Source of the DNA: Actinoalloteichus hymeniacidonis
Lineage (GTDB): Bacteria > Actinomycetota > Actinomycetes > Mycobacteriales > Pseudonocardiaceae
Assembly: GCF_014203365.1 (NCBI RefSeq)
Contig: NZ_JACHIS010000001.1
Span: forward strand, 682,001 to 746,000
Direction of reading: 5' to 3'
Length of the DNA stretch: 64,000 nt
In this document: one piece after another, positions 9,848 through 18,192 of the stretch
Position numbering within the stretch: position 1 is the stretch's first letter
Layout: each line of letters opens with the position of its first letter
Translations under genes and position numbers: made by a program
Notes under the pieces: generated by a model
The model's input: the letters and a program-made list of their open reading frames with translations, nothing else
Databases searched by the model: none
Told to the model about the DNA's origin: nothing

Positions 9848-11443
9848 ATGATGGGCGGGGCGCGGCGGGCAGAATCCGGTTTCGAGGTCCGGTCGGTATA
9901 TCGGCCCGATGACGTCGATGCCGAGGCGGCGGCACCGCCCGAGCGCGTCGGGGAACCGGGGAAGTACCCGTTCACCAGGGGCGTCTACCCCACGATGTAC
10001 ACCCAGCGCCCGTGGACGATGCGGCAGTACGCGGGCTTCGGCACCGCGACCGAGTCCAACGCCCGGTACCACCAATTGATCAAGGCCGGCACCAACGGGC
10101 TCTCGGTCGCCTTCGATCTCCCGACTCAGATGGGCTACGACTCGGACGAGTACATCGCGCACGGCGAGGTCGGCAAGGTCGGCGTGGCGATCGACTCGGT
10201 CGAGGACATGCGGACGTTGTTCAACGGAATCCCGTTGGGCGAGGTCTCCACGTCCATGACCATCAATGCGCCCGCGAGCGTGCTGCTGCTGCTCTATCAG
10301 ATCGTGGCCGAGGAGCAGGGTGTCGATCCGGCGAAACTGACCGGGACGATTCAGAACGACGTGCTCAAGGAATACATCGCCCGCGGCACCTACATCTACC
10401 CGCCTGCCCATTCGCTGCGGCTGATCACCGATATCTTCGCCTACTGCAACGACGTGCTGCCGAAGTGGAACACCATTTCGATCTCCGGCTATCACATGGC
10501 CGAGGCCGGGGCCACGCCCGCGCAGGAGATCGCGTTCACCCTGGCCAACGGCATCGAGTACGTCCGAGGCGCCATCGCGGCGGGGCTGTCGGTCGACGCC
10601 TTCGCACCGAGGTTGGCGTTCTTCTTCGTCTCCAGGACCTCGTTGTTGGAGGAGGTCGCGAAATTCCGGGCGGCCCGCCGAATCTGGGCAAAGGTGATGA
10701 AAGAGGAGTTCGGCGCCACGAATCCGAAGTCGCTGATGCTGCGGTTCCACACCCAGACCGCCGGCGTGCAGCTCACCGCGCAACAACCCGAGGTCAACAT
10801 GGTTCGCGTGACGATCCAGGCCTTGGCCGCCGTTTTCGGCGGTACTCAGTCGTTGCACACCAATTCCTACGACGAGGCCATCGCGCTGCCCACCGAGAAG
10901 GCCGCCCGGCTGGCGTTGCGTACCCAACAGGTGATCGCCTTCGAGAGCGATCTCACCGCGACCGTCGACCCCTTCGCGGGCTCCTACACCGTGGAGGCGA
11001 TGACCGACGAGGTCGAGGCGGCCGCGCTGGCGTTGATGTCGAAGGTGGAGGAGCGCGGCGGTGCGGTGGCCGCGATCGAGCAGGGCTTCCAGAAGTCGGA
11101 GATCGAGGAGACCGCGTACCAGAACTCGCGCGAGATCGACGGCGGCGAACGGGTCGTGGTGGGGCTCAACCGTTTCACCGTGGACGTCGAGGAGCCCTAC
11201 GAGCCGCTTCGGGTGGACCCCACCATCGAGGAGGCCCAGGCGGCTCGGCTGGCTGCCCTGCGTGCCGAGCGGGACGACGCGGAGGTGACCGCCGCGCTGG
11301 CCGAGTTGGTCGAGACCGCGAAGGGGACCGGCAACGTGCTCTACCCCATGAAGCGAGCGTTGGTTGCGCGGGCCACCGTCGGTGAAGTGTGTCACGCTCT
11401 GCGTTCCGTCTGGGGAACCTACGTTCCCTCCGAGGTCTTCTGA
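9848..11443 (+). CDS. Methylmalonyl-CoA mutase large (catalytic) subunit, no B12-binding domain
   Basis: A 531-residue cobalamin-dependent acyl-CoA mutase catalytic subunit. It has the full substrate TIM barrel ([40 protein letters not shown] with H216) but ends before any B12-binding DxHxxG domain, so it needs a separate small subunit, as in HcmA/IcmA-type enzymes. The two specificity positions carry Tyr61 (RQYAGF) and Arg179 ([13 protein letters not shown]), matching Tyr89/Arg207 of true methylmalonyl-CoA mutase rather than Phe/Gln (isobutyryl) or Ile/Gln (2-hydroxyisobutyryl). So succinyl-/methylmalonyl-CoA interconversion is the likely reaction. ATG 9848 or 9851; GAGAAAGG precedes both. 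No small subunit or MeaB chaperone is in the window. Confidence 0.88.
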   Translation: MMGGARRAESGFEVRSVYRPDDVDAEAAAPPERVGEPGKYPFTRGVYPTMYTQRPWTMRQYAGFGTATESNARYHQLIKAGTNGLSVAFDLPTQMGYDSDEYIAHGEVGKVGVAIDSVEDMRTLFNGIPLGEVSTSMTINAPASVLLLLYQIVAEEQGVDPAKLTGTIQNDVLKEYIARGTYIYPPAHSLRLITDIFAYCNDVLPKWNTISISGYHMAEAGATPAQEIAFTLANGIEYVRGAIAAGLSVDAFAPRLAFFFVSRTSLLEEVAKFRAARRIWAKVMKEEFGATNPKSLMLRFHTQTAGVQLTAQQPEVNMVRVTIQALAAVFGGTQSLHTNSYDEAIALPTEKAARLALRTQQVIAFESDLTATVDPFAGSYTVEAMTDEVEAAALALMSKVEERGGAVAAIEQGFQKSEIEETAYQNSREIDGGERVVVGLNRFTVDVEEPYEPLRVDPTIEEAQAARLAALRAERDDAEVTAALAELVETAKGTGNVLYPMKRALVARATVGEVCHALRSVWGTYVPSEVF

Positions 11444-11736
11444 TCGCACTCGACGGCCGGATTCATTGTCATCACAGGTCAACCGTGCCGTAAGTGTGCC
11501 CAGAGATGTATCGGCCGGCGGGTTCACGGCCTCGGAACGGCGGGTTTCACCAGGACCTCACAACGGCGTCGATCTACCGAGATCGGCGCCTCTGCGCCGT
11601 GCCGATGCAAGAAGGGTGCTCGGACGACCGTAGGATTTCCGTTGTCCCGCGTAGTGCCAGACGGACCTGACAGTCCGCCATGCCCCATGCCTGCGTGGGT
11701 CGTGACCAGGCGATCCACCCGAGTCACGGAGGAGCG
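11444..11736. other. Intergenic region before the mrp operon
   Basis: About 290 bases between the mutase stop and the leader ORF of the mrp operon. No gene-like frame is seen. It must hold the mrp promoter, but I see no convincing consensus hexamers and no recognisable riboswitch. Confidence 0.4.
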
Positions 11737-11799
11737 ATGAGCGAACTCGGCCAGGCGGCAGCGCCGCGTAGGAGGGAGTTCGTGTGCTCCTGTTGGTGA
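11737..11799 (+). CDS. Putative 20-residue leader peptide overlapping mnhA start
   Basis: ATG 11737 follows GGAGGAG (11728-11734) and opens a 20-codon frame ending in the residues Cys-Ser-Cys-Trp. Its stop TGA (11797-11799) lies 16 bases inside mnhA, whose GTG is at 11784 in another frame with its own GGAGGGAG. A translated leader would couple or compete with mnhA translation. There is no homology evidence; it may be chance. Confidence 0.35.
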   Translation: MSELGQAAAPRRREFVCSCW

Positions 11800-14276
11800 C
11801 TGCGCACCTCGTACTCGCGGCCCTACTGCCGCTCTTGGTGCGTCGACTCGGCCGCTGGGCCTTCGCGGTCGCGGCGGTTCTGCCCGCCCTGACCCTGGCG
11901 TGGTCGTTGAGTCGACTCTCCTCGGTGCTGGCGGACGAGCCCGTCGTCCAGACCTTCTCGTGGGCGCCCAGTATCGGGCTCGAGATGGTGCTGCGGCTCG
12001 ACGTCCTCTCGATGTTGATGATCTTCCTGGTCTCCGGGCTGGGTGCGCTGATCCTCGCCTACTGCGTCTATTACTTCGGCTCCCACGGCGAGGGGATCGG
12101 GCGGACCTCCGCCCTGCTGCTCGCCTTCGCGGGGGCCATGTTCGGCCTGGTCGTCGCGGACGACCTCATCAGCCTCTACATCTTCTGGGAGCTGACGACG
12201 GTCTGCTCCTTCCTGCTGGTCGGGCAGGACGGCGTCGGCAAGAAGATGCGTCGCTCCTCGGTGCAGGCCCTGTTGGTCACCGTGTTCGGCGGCCTGACGA
12301 TGCTGATGGGCGTCATCATGCTCGGCCACGCGGCGGGCACCTTCCGCATCTCCGAGATCGTCGCCGACCCGCCGAGCGGCACCGGGGTCAGCGTCGCCGT
12401 GGTGCTGGTCCTCGTCGGCGCGTTCACCAAGTCGGCGCAGATGCCCTTCCACCCCTGGCTGCCCGGCGCGATGGTCGCGCCGACGCCGGTCAGCGCCTAC
12501 CTGCACGCGGCGTCCATGGTCAAGGCGGGCGTCTACCTGGTCGCGCGGCTGGCCCCGGCCTTCGGCGGCCTGACCTCGTGGTGGCTGCCGATCGCGGTGA
12601 TCGGTATAGCGACGATGCTCATCGGCGGTGTCCGAGCGCTCTACCAGCACGACCTCAAGACGATGCTGGCCTATGGAACCGTGAGCCAGCTCGGCTTCCT
12701 GATGGTGCTCACCGGCGGTGGCACCTACATCGCCGCGATCGCGGGCGTCACGATGCTCCTGGCGCACGGATTGTTCAAGGCGGCGCTGTTCCTGGTGGTG
12801 GGCATCGTCGACCACCAGGCGGGCACTCGGGACATTCGAAAGCTGTCTGGCTTGGGCCGACGATTCCCGGGGCTGGCCGCGTTGGCCGTCATCGCGGCGG
12901 GCTCGATGGCCGGTATTCCGCCGTTGCTCGGCTTCATCGGCAAGGAAGCGGCGTTCGAGGCCTTCGCTCACCAGGGCGGGGCCCGGGGTGTGCTGGTGCT
13001 GATCGGTCTGGTCCTGGGCTCGGTGCTCACCGTCGCCTACAGCATCCGTCTGGTCTGGGGCGCGTTCGGCGACAAGCCGGGCGTGACACCCAGCGTGGCG
13101 CCCGCTCCCTCGATGGGCCTGGTGCTGCCCGCCGCGATCCCCGCGTTGGCCGGCCTGGTCCTCGGACTGTGGCCCGCGCCGGTGGAGACGCTGGTGGCGC
13201 CGTACGCGGCGGGCTTCCCCTCGGACGGCGAGGCCTATCACCTGGCGTTGTGGCACGGGTTCAACCTGCCGCTGTTGTTGTCGGCGGTGGTCGTGGTCCT
13301 CGGCCTCGGTGTCTGGTGGTTTCGGGAGCGGACGGCCGACAAGCCCGCGCCCAAGCTGCCGCATTTCCTGCACGCCCAGACCTTCTACGACCGATCGGTG
13401 CTCTCCTTGGAGGTGCTGTCCTACGGCGTGACCGGGCGATTGCAGGTCGGTTCGCTGCCGACCTACCTGGGCATCATCCTGCTCACGATGCTGTTCATCC
13501 CGGGGACGGCGGTGCTGACCGGCACCTCGTTCCTCGGCGAGCAGCAGCTGTGGCACTCGGCGGCGCAGGTACCGCTTGCGGTGTTGGTGTGTGTGGGTGC
13601 GATCGCCTTGACGATGGTGCGCCAGCGGCTGACCGCGGTGTTGTTGACCGGCGGGATCGGTTACGCCATCGGTGCCTTGTTCGTCGTCGACGGCGGGCCC
13701 GACCTGGCCTTGGCCCAATTCCTGGTCGAGACGCTGACGCTGGTCGCCTTCGTCTTCGTCTTGCGTAAGCTGCCCGCGCGCTTCACCCAGATCGAGTCGG
13801 CGAAACGACTCCGGTGGCCCAAGGTGGTGATCTCGGTGGCGGCCGGTGCCTTCGTGGCCGTCGCAACCGTGATCTTCTCCGGTGCTCGACAGGCGCCGCC
13901 GACCTCCAGCGAGGAGTTCATCTCCCGGGCCGAGGACGGTGCGAACGCCACCAACGTGGTCAACGCGATCCTGGTCGACTTCCGAGCGTTCGACACCGTC
14001 GGGGAGATCACCGTCCTCGCGGTCGCGGCGACCGGCGTGGCCAGCCTGATCCTCGCGGTACGCCGTACCAGGACTCCCTCGCCCGTGGAGGTCGAGGAGC
14101 AGACGGTGTTGGCCGCGCCGGGCGGCCGCAGCGGTGGGGCAGGCGGCGACGAACTCGGTGCCAAGAGCGCAACCGAGAGCACCGACGGCAGCCGTGGGCA
14201 GCGTGGCGAGACCGGCGCGGACGGTGCGCCCTCGAACGAGGAGTCCAAGCGGACCAACGACGAGGAGGCACCATGA
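11784..14276 (+). CDS. mnhA: Mrp Na+/H+ antiporter subunit A
   Basis: An 830-residue polytopic membrane protein, the largest subunit of the multi-subunit cation/proton antiporter. The NuoL-like proton-channel core covers about residues 1-480 (motifs ADDLISLYIFWELTTV and TPVSAYLHAASMVKAGVYLV with its conserved lysine; KTMLAYGTVSQLGF). The second half has the MbhD/DUF4040-like region (GGPDLALAQFLVETLTL) and MbhE-like helices. The last 75 residues are a polar, Glu/Gly-rich cytoplasmic tail, longer than usual. GTG 11784 has GGAGGGAG 5 bases upstream. First gene of a complete seven-gene operon with ATGA/GTGA overlaps; the complex supports Na+ tolerance and pH homeostasis. Confidence 0.95.
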   Translation: MLLLVTAHLVLAALLPLLVRRLGRWAFAVAAVLPALTLAWSLSRLSSVLADEPVVQTFSWAPSIGLEMVLRLDVLSMLMIFLVSGLGALILAYCVYYFGSHGEGIGRTSALLLAFAGAMFGLVVADDLISLYIFWELTTVCSFLLVGQDGVGKKMRRSSVQALLVTVFGGLTMLMGVIMLGHAAGTFRISEIVADPPSGTGVSVAVVLVLVGAFTKSAQMPFHPWLPGAMVAPTPVSAYLHAASMVKAGVYLVARLAPAFGGLTSWWLPIAVIGIATMLIGGVRALYQHDLKTMLAYGTVSQLGFLMVLTGGGTYIAAIAGVTMLLAHGLFKAALFLVVGIVDHQAGTRDIRKLSGLGRRFPGLAALAVIAAGSMAGIPPLLGFIGKEAAFEAFAHQGGARGVLVLIGLVLGSVLTVAYSIRLVWGAFGDKPGVTPSVAPAPSMGLVLPAAIPALAGLVLGLWPAPVETLVAPYAAGFPSDGEAYHLALWHGFNLPLLLSAVVVVLGLGVWWFRERTADKPAPKLPHFLHAQTFYDRSVLSLEVLSYGVTGRLQVGSLPTYLGIILLTMLFIPGTAVLTGTSFLGEQQLWHSAAQVPLAVLVCVGAIALTMVRQRLTAVLLTGGIGYAIGALFVVDGGPDLALAQFLVETLTLVAFVFVLRKLPARFTQIESAKRLRWPKVVISVAAGAFVAVATVIFSGARQAPPTSSEEFISRAEDGANATNVVNAILVDFRAFDTVGEITVLAVAATGVASLILAVRRTRTPSPVEVEEQTVLAAPGGRSGGAGGDELGAKSATESTDGSRGQRGETGADGAPSNEESKRTNDEEAP

Positions 14277-14812
14277 CGATCGGCAGGCTCCCGTCCTGGG
14301 AGGACTGGGACACGCCACGCGAGCAATGGCTGCTCGCGGGCGATTCCCGCGACGGCCGAGAACGGTCGGTGCTCCTGGAGGTCGCGGTCCGGCTGCTGTT
14401 CCCCACGGTTCTCGTGCTCTCGCTCTACCTGCTCTTCGCGGGGCACAACCGGGCGGGCGGCGGATTCTCCGGCGGTCTGGTAGCCGGACAGGCCTTCGTC
14501 CTGCGCTACATCGCGGGCGGCCCGTTGGAGATGCGGGCGGCGGTGAAGCTGCGGCCGCCGGTGATCATCGGCCTGGGATTGAGCCTGGCGGTGTTGTCCG
14601 CGCTGGTCCCCACCTTCTTCGGTGGCCACGTGCTGGAGAGCTACGCCTTCGAGACCGACCTGCCCGTGCTCGGGCATCTGAAGTTTGTCACCAGCCTCCT
14701 GCTCGACGTGGGGGTGTACGTGTTGATCGTCGGAGTCGTCATCGACCTCTTGCGCACTCTCGGCGCGGGCATCGAGGAACAGCTGGTGCGGAACCGAAGG
14801 GTGATGCGATGA
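14273..14812 (+). CDS. mnhB: Mrp Na+/H+ antiporter subunit B
   Basis: A 179-residue membrane subunit with the MnhB domain: a cytoplasmic N-terminus of about 40 residues, then four helices. The family motif GHNRAGGGFSGGLVAGQAF lies after the first helix and FVTSLLLDVGVYVLIVGVV in the last. The start overlaps mnhA by ATGA and the end overlaps mnhC by ATGA. It is longer at the N-terminus than Bacillus MrpB, with a charged stretch (PSWEDWDTPREQW) seen in actinomycete versions. It acts only within the Mrp complex. Confidence 0.94.
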   Translation: MTIGRLPSWEDWDTPREQWLLAGDSRDGRERSVLLEVAVRLLFPTVLVLSLYLLFAGHNRAGGGFSGGLVAGQAFVLRYIAGGPLEMRAAVKLRPPVIIGLGLSLAVLSALVPTFFGGHVLESYAFETDLPVLGHLKFVTSLLLDVGVYVLIVGVVIDLLRTLGAGIEEQLVRNRRVMR

Positions 14813-15243
14813 CCGGCGGCCCGATCAATGTCGTGATGGCGATCACTCTCGGCGTGCTGTACTCGGCTGGCTTCTACCTACTGCTGCAGCGCTCGCTGAT
14901 GAGGATCATCATCGGCATCGTCATCATCGGCCACGGCGCCAACCTGTTCCTCCAGTCGGCGGGCGGCCCGCCCGGCAGGCCGCCCATCCTGGGCGGAGTC
15001 GAGGTCGAGGAGATGACCGACCCCCTGCCGCAGGCGATGGCATTGACGGCCATCGTGATCACCTTCGCGCTGTCCACCTTCCTGCTCGCCCTGGCCTATC
15101 GATCCTCGGTGTTGCTGGGCCACGACGAAGTGCGTGACGACGTCGAGGACCGGCGAATCAGACGGCTGCAACAACGCCTCGCCGAGGATGAGGACGACGA
15201 CGACGAGAACGAGACCGACGACCACGAGGAGGCCGTTCGGTGA
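14809..15243 (+). CDS. mnhC: Mrp Na+/H+ antiporter subunit C
   Basis: A 144-residue NuoK-like subunit with three helices. The conserved segment IIIGIVIIGHGANLFLQSAG and the third helix TAIVITFALSTFLLALAYR are intact. The C-terminal 35 residues are extremely acidic (runs of Asp/Glu) and presumably cytoplasmic, which is unusual for the family. ATG 14809 overlaps the mnhB stop; the end overlaps mnhD by GTGA. Confidence 0.94.
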   Translation: MTGGPINVVMAITLGVLYSAGFYLLLQRSLMRIIIGIVIIGHGANLFLQSAGGPPGRPPILGGVEVEEMTDPLPQAMALTAIVITFALSTFLLALAYRSSVLLGHDEVRDDVEDRRIRRLQQRLAEDEDDDDENETDDHEEAVR

Positions 15244-16772
15244 ACGTGCTCGTAGCGCTGCCGGTATTGCTTCCCCTGCTGGCGGCGGCTTTGTCCCTGG
15301 TTCTGGGCAGCTTCGCGAACCTGCAGCGGCTCTTGGGCGTGCTGGTGCTGACGTTCATTGCCGTGGACGCCGGTTTCCTGCTGGTCACCGCCGACCGGGA
15401 GGGCCCGGTCGTACTGCAGATGGGCGGCTGGGCCGCGCCCTTCGGCATCACGCTGATCGCCGACCGACTCGCCGCGTTGCTGCTGTTGGTCTCGGCGGTG
15501 GTCATGCTGGCGGTGTTGATCTTCTCGATCGGCCAGCGGATCACCGACTACGGTCGGGACACCTCCAGTACGGCGTTCCACCCGATGTACCTGGTGCTGT
15601 GTGCGGGTGTGGCGCTGGCCTACCTCACCGGCGACCTGTTCAACCTGTTCGTGGCCTTCGAGATCATGCTCGCGGCCTCGTACGTGCTGATCGTGCGGCG
15701 AACCACGGCAACCCGGATACGCGCCGGGATGACCTACATCATCGTCAGCCTCACCTCGTCGCTGCTGTTCATCACGATGATCGGTCTGGTCTACGCCGCT
15801 ACCGGAACGGTGAACATGGCGGACCTGGCCGGGCGCGTCGGTGATCTGCCGCCCGGTATCCAGACGGCCCTGGGGCTGCTGATGGTCGTGGTCTTCGGTA
15901 TCAAGGCCGCGATGGTGCCGCTGCACTTCTGGCTGCCGGACAGCTACCCGACGGCGCCCGCGCCGATCACGGCGATCTTCGCCGGGCTGCTGACCAAGGT
16001 CGGGGTCTACGCCCTGATCCGCACCCAGACGTTGATCTTCGATCATGATCAGGGCTGGACGCTGATGCTGGTCATCGCGCTGGTCACGATGATCATCGGC
16101 GCCCTGGGCGCGATAGCGCAGAACGACATCAACCGATTGCTGTCCTTCCTACTGGTCAGCCACATCGGTTACATGTTGTTCGGCCTGGGGCTCTACGACG
16201 TGATCGGCTTGGCGGGCGTCATCCTCTACGTGGTGCACCACATCACGGTGCAGGCGACGTTGTTCCTGGTCAGCGGTCTGCTCACCCGACATACCGGCAC
16301 GGTGGCGCTTCGCAGGATGGGCGGTATCGCGAAGGCGTATCCGCTGGTGGCCGTGCTGTTCGCCCTGCCTGCGCTGAGCCTGGCGGGCATCCCGCCGTTC
16401 TCCGGCTTCGTGGCCAAGCTGGTGTTGCTGCAGGGTGGCGTCGGGGTCGGCACCACGACCGCCTACATCGCCACGGCGGCGGCGGTGCTGACCAGCTTCC
16501 TCACCCTGTACGCGATGGCCAAGATCTGGGTGCTGGGGTTCTGGGGCAAGGCACGCGCCCCGCACGCCGACCCGGATCCCACCGATGAGCTGATCATCGG
16601 CACCGGATCGACCTCGAAGTCGATGGTGGTCGCCACCGGCTCGATGGTCGTCTTCGGCGTGTTGATCGCGGTGCTGGCCGGACCGCTGTCGGAGATCAGT
16701 GCTCGTGCCGCCGAGGACCTGCTCGACGGCGGGCCGTACGTGACCGCCGTGCTGGGAGAGGACGCGGGATGA
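15240..16772 (+). CDS. mnhD: Mrp Na+/H+ antiporter subunit D
   Basis: A 510-residue polytopic subunit homologous to NuoM/NuoN proton-channel subunits. Visible marks: ALAYLTGDLFNLFVAFEIMLAASY split over two helices with a conserved Glu, PLHFWLPDSYPTAPAPI with Lys in the preceding helix, and AQNDINRLLSFLLVSHIGYM. About 14 helices are expected. The start is GTG 15240, overlapping the mnhC stop; the end overlaps mnhE by ATGA. With MnhA it forms the ion-translocating arm. Confidence 0.95.
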   Translation: MNVLVALPVLLPLLAAALSLVLGSFANLQRLLGVLVLTFIAVDAGFLLVTADREGPVVLQMGGWAAPFGITLIADRLAALLLLVSAVVMLAVLIFSIGQRITDYGRDTSSTAFHPMYLVLCAGVALAYLTGDLFNLFVAFEIMLAASYVLIVRRTTATRIRAGMTYIIVSLTSSLLFITMIGLVYAATGTVNMADLAGRVGDLPPGIQTALGLLMVVVFGIKAAMVPLHFWLPDSYPTAPAPITAIFAGLLTKVGVYALIRTQTLIFDHDQGWTLMLVIALVTMIIGALGAIAQNDINRLLSFLLVSHIGYMLFGLGLYDVIGLAGVILYVVHHITVQATLFLVSGLLTRHTGTVALRRMGGIAKAYPLVAVLFALPALSLAGIPPFSGFVAKLVLLQGGVGVGTTTAYIATAAAVLTSFLTLYAMAKIWVLGFWGKARAPHADPDPTDELIIGTGSTSKSMVVATGSMVVFGVLIAVLAGPLSEISARAAEDLLDGGPYVTAVLGEDAG

Positions 16773-17473
16773 CCGTGACGCGCAAGGCCCGCCGACACGC
16801 CTGGCTTCGGCTGCCGCTGATCATCTGGCTGGCCGTGGTGTGGGTGCTGTTGTGGGGAACGCTGGACGTGCCCACCGCGGTGGCCGGTCTGACGGTCGCG
16901 ATCGTGGTGGTCGTCGCCTTCCCGATGCCCGCCATCGCGACCAGGCTGCGCCTGCGTCCGCTTCGACTGCTGTACCTGCTGGTGTGGGTGTTGGCCGACC
17001 TGCTGACCTCGGCGTTGCAGGTTGCCTGGGAATCGGTTCGCTTCGGTCCGCGCACCAAGGCGGCCATCATCTCCGTCCCGGTTCCCTCCGACATCGACCA
17101 CGTGGTGGTGGCTGCGGCGAACCTGGTGTCCCTGGGCCCCGGAAAGTTCGTCCTGCAGATCGACCGTGCCCAGCGGGTCTTCTACGTCTACGCGCTGGGC
17201 CTGCGGGACAGCTCGCACCTGGCGAAGGTGCGTGGCGAGGTGTTGGCCCTGCAGCGCCTGGTGATCCTGGCGCTGGGCTCGGATGAGGACGTCGCGGCGA
17301 TGCAGGCATCGACCTCGGCGCAGCCCGCTGAGTCGAAGCCTGCTGGGTCGAAGCCTGCTGCGCCGAAGCCCGCCGAGTCGGGGGCGACGGGGACGTCCGC
17401 CTCGGAATCAACGGCCGAGCCACGGCCCGACGGGGGTTCGGAGCCGGGCCCCGCCGACAGGGAGGACGGCTGA
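16769..17473 (+). CDS. mnhE: Mrp Na+/H+ antiporter subunit E
   Basis: A 234-residue subunit: two or three N-terminal helices (about residues 15-55 and 70-90) and a cytoplasmic alpha/beta domain (ISVPVPSDIDHVVVAAANLVS) typical of MrpE, ending near residue 170. After that comes a low-complexity tail built from near-repeats of the type Glu-Ser-Lys-Pro-Ala, encoded by an imperfect GAAGCCTGCTG repeat at about 17335-17385; this tail is probably disordered and prone to slippage. The start overlaps mnhD by ATGA. Confidence 0.92.
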   Translation: MTVTRKARRHAWLRLPLIIWLAVVWVLLWGTLDVPTAVAGLTVAIVVVVAFPMPAIATRLRLRPLRLLYLLVWVLADLLTSALQVAWESVRFGPRTKAAIISVPVPSDIDHVVVAAANLVSLGPGKFVLQIDRAQRVFYVYALGLRDSSHLAKVRGEVLALQRLVILALGSDEDVAAMQASTSAQPAESKPAGSKPAAPKPAESGATGTSASESTAEPRPDGGSEPGPADREDG

Positions 17474-17474
17474 G

Positions 17475-17741
17475 ATGGAGATCGTTTTCGCGATCACCCT
17501 GGCGCTGATCTGCGTCGCGGGGTTGATCATCATGGTCCGGCTGGTGCGTGGACCGACAACCCTGGACCGGATCGTGGCCGTCGACGTCCTGGTCATCCTC
17601 ATCGTCGGCGGCACCGCCGTGAACATGGCGGGCCAGGGTGACGGGTCCAATGTCGCGCTGTTGGTGGCGGTGGCCCTGCTCGGGTTCATCGGCTCGATGA
17701 CGGTCGTCCGGCTGGTGGAGCGGAAGGGGACGCACCGATGA
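17475..17741 (+). CDS. mnhF: Mrp Na+/H+ antiporter subunit F
   Basis: An 88-residue subunit with three helices and the family motif MVRLVRGPTTLDRIVAVDVL between helices one and two. ATG 17475 follows the mnhE stop by one base; the end overlaps mnhG by ATGA. A small structural subunit next to the Na+ path in Mrp complexes. Confidence 0.94.
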   Translation: MEIVFAITLALICVAGLIIMVRLVRGPTTLDRIVAVDVLVILIVGGTAVNMAGQGDGSNVALLVAVALLGFIGSMTVVRLVERKGTHR

Positions 17742-18091
17742 GCATCGCGGACATCGTATCGTCGGTCTGCCTCATCGGAGGCGCCGTGTTCTGCGTGCTG
17801 GGCGCTCTGGGCGTGCTCTGGTTCCCCGACGTGACCTCGCGGCTGCAGGCGGCCACCAAGCCACAGACGCTCGGCCTGTTGTTGCTGTTGATCGGCACGG
17901 CGATCCAGCTGGACTTCGTCTACGCGTCGGGTCTGATCCTGGTCGGGCTCTTCCAGATGATCACCGCCCCGGTGCTGGCGCAGATGGCGGGTCGGGCCGC
18001 GTATCGGTCCGGCGCGATCCACGCCGAGTCCCTCGTCGTCGACGAGTTGGGCGAACGGTTGCAGCAGGAGAAGAACGAGCAAGCCAAGTAG
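17738..18091 (+). CDS. mnhG: Mrp Na+/H+ antiporter subunit G
   Basis: A 117-residue subunit with three helices and the family segment LGALGVLWFPDVTSRLQAATKPQTLGLLLLLIG at about 26-58 (LWFPD and TKPQTLG are the recognisable parts). The C-terminal 25 residues are polar and Glu-rich. It is the last gene of the operon and is followed at once by a terminator. All seven Mrp subunits are thus present in canonical A-G order. Confidence 0.94.
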   Translation: MSIADIVSSVCLIGGAVFCVLGALGVLWFPDVTSRLQAATKPQTLGLLLLLIGTAIQLDFVYASGLILVGLFQMITAPVLAQMAGRAAYRSGAIHAESLVVDELGERLQQEKNEQAK

Positions 18092-18095
18092 ATGG

Positions 18096-18115
18096 CGCGC
18101 GGGTTCGCCCGCGCG
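18096..18115 (+). terminator. Terminator of the mrp operon
   Basis: An 8-bp all-GC stem (CGCGCGGG/CCCGCGCG) with a TTCG tetraloop starts 5 bases after the mnhG stop. More weakly paired GC-rich sequence follows to 18192, ahead of the convergent PH-domain gene. Confidence 0.7.
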
Positions 18116-18192
18116 GCACCTCGGCTGCCTGCAGGCGCCCGGGGCAGGCGATCCGCAGTGCCGAGGCGCTGCCGCCTGCCCGCGGCGCCCGG

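Noticed and set aside
11823-14318. An 831-codon antisense frame over mnhA.
   Set aside because: Its translation is His/Arg/Gln-rich without family features, while mnhA matches the Mrp family throughout.
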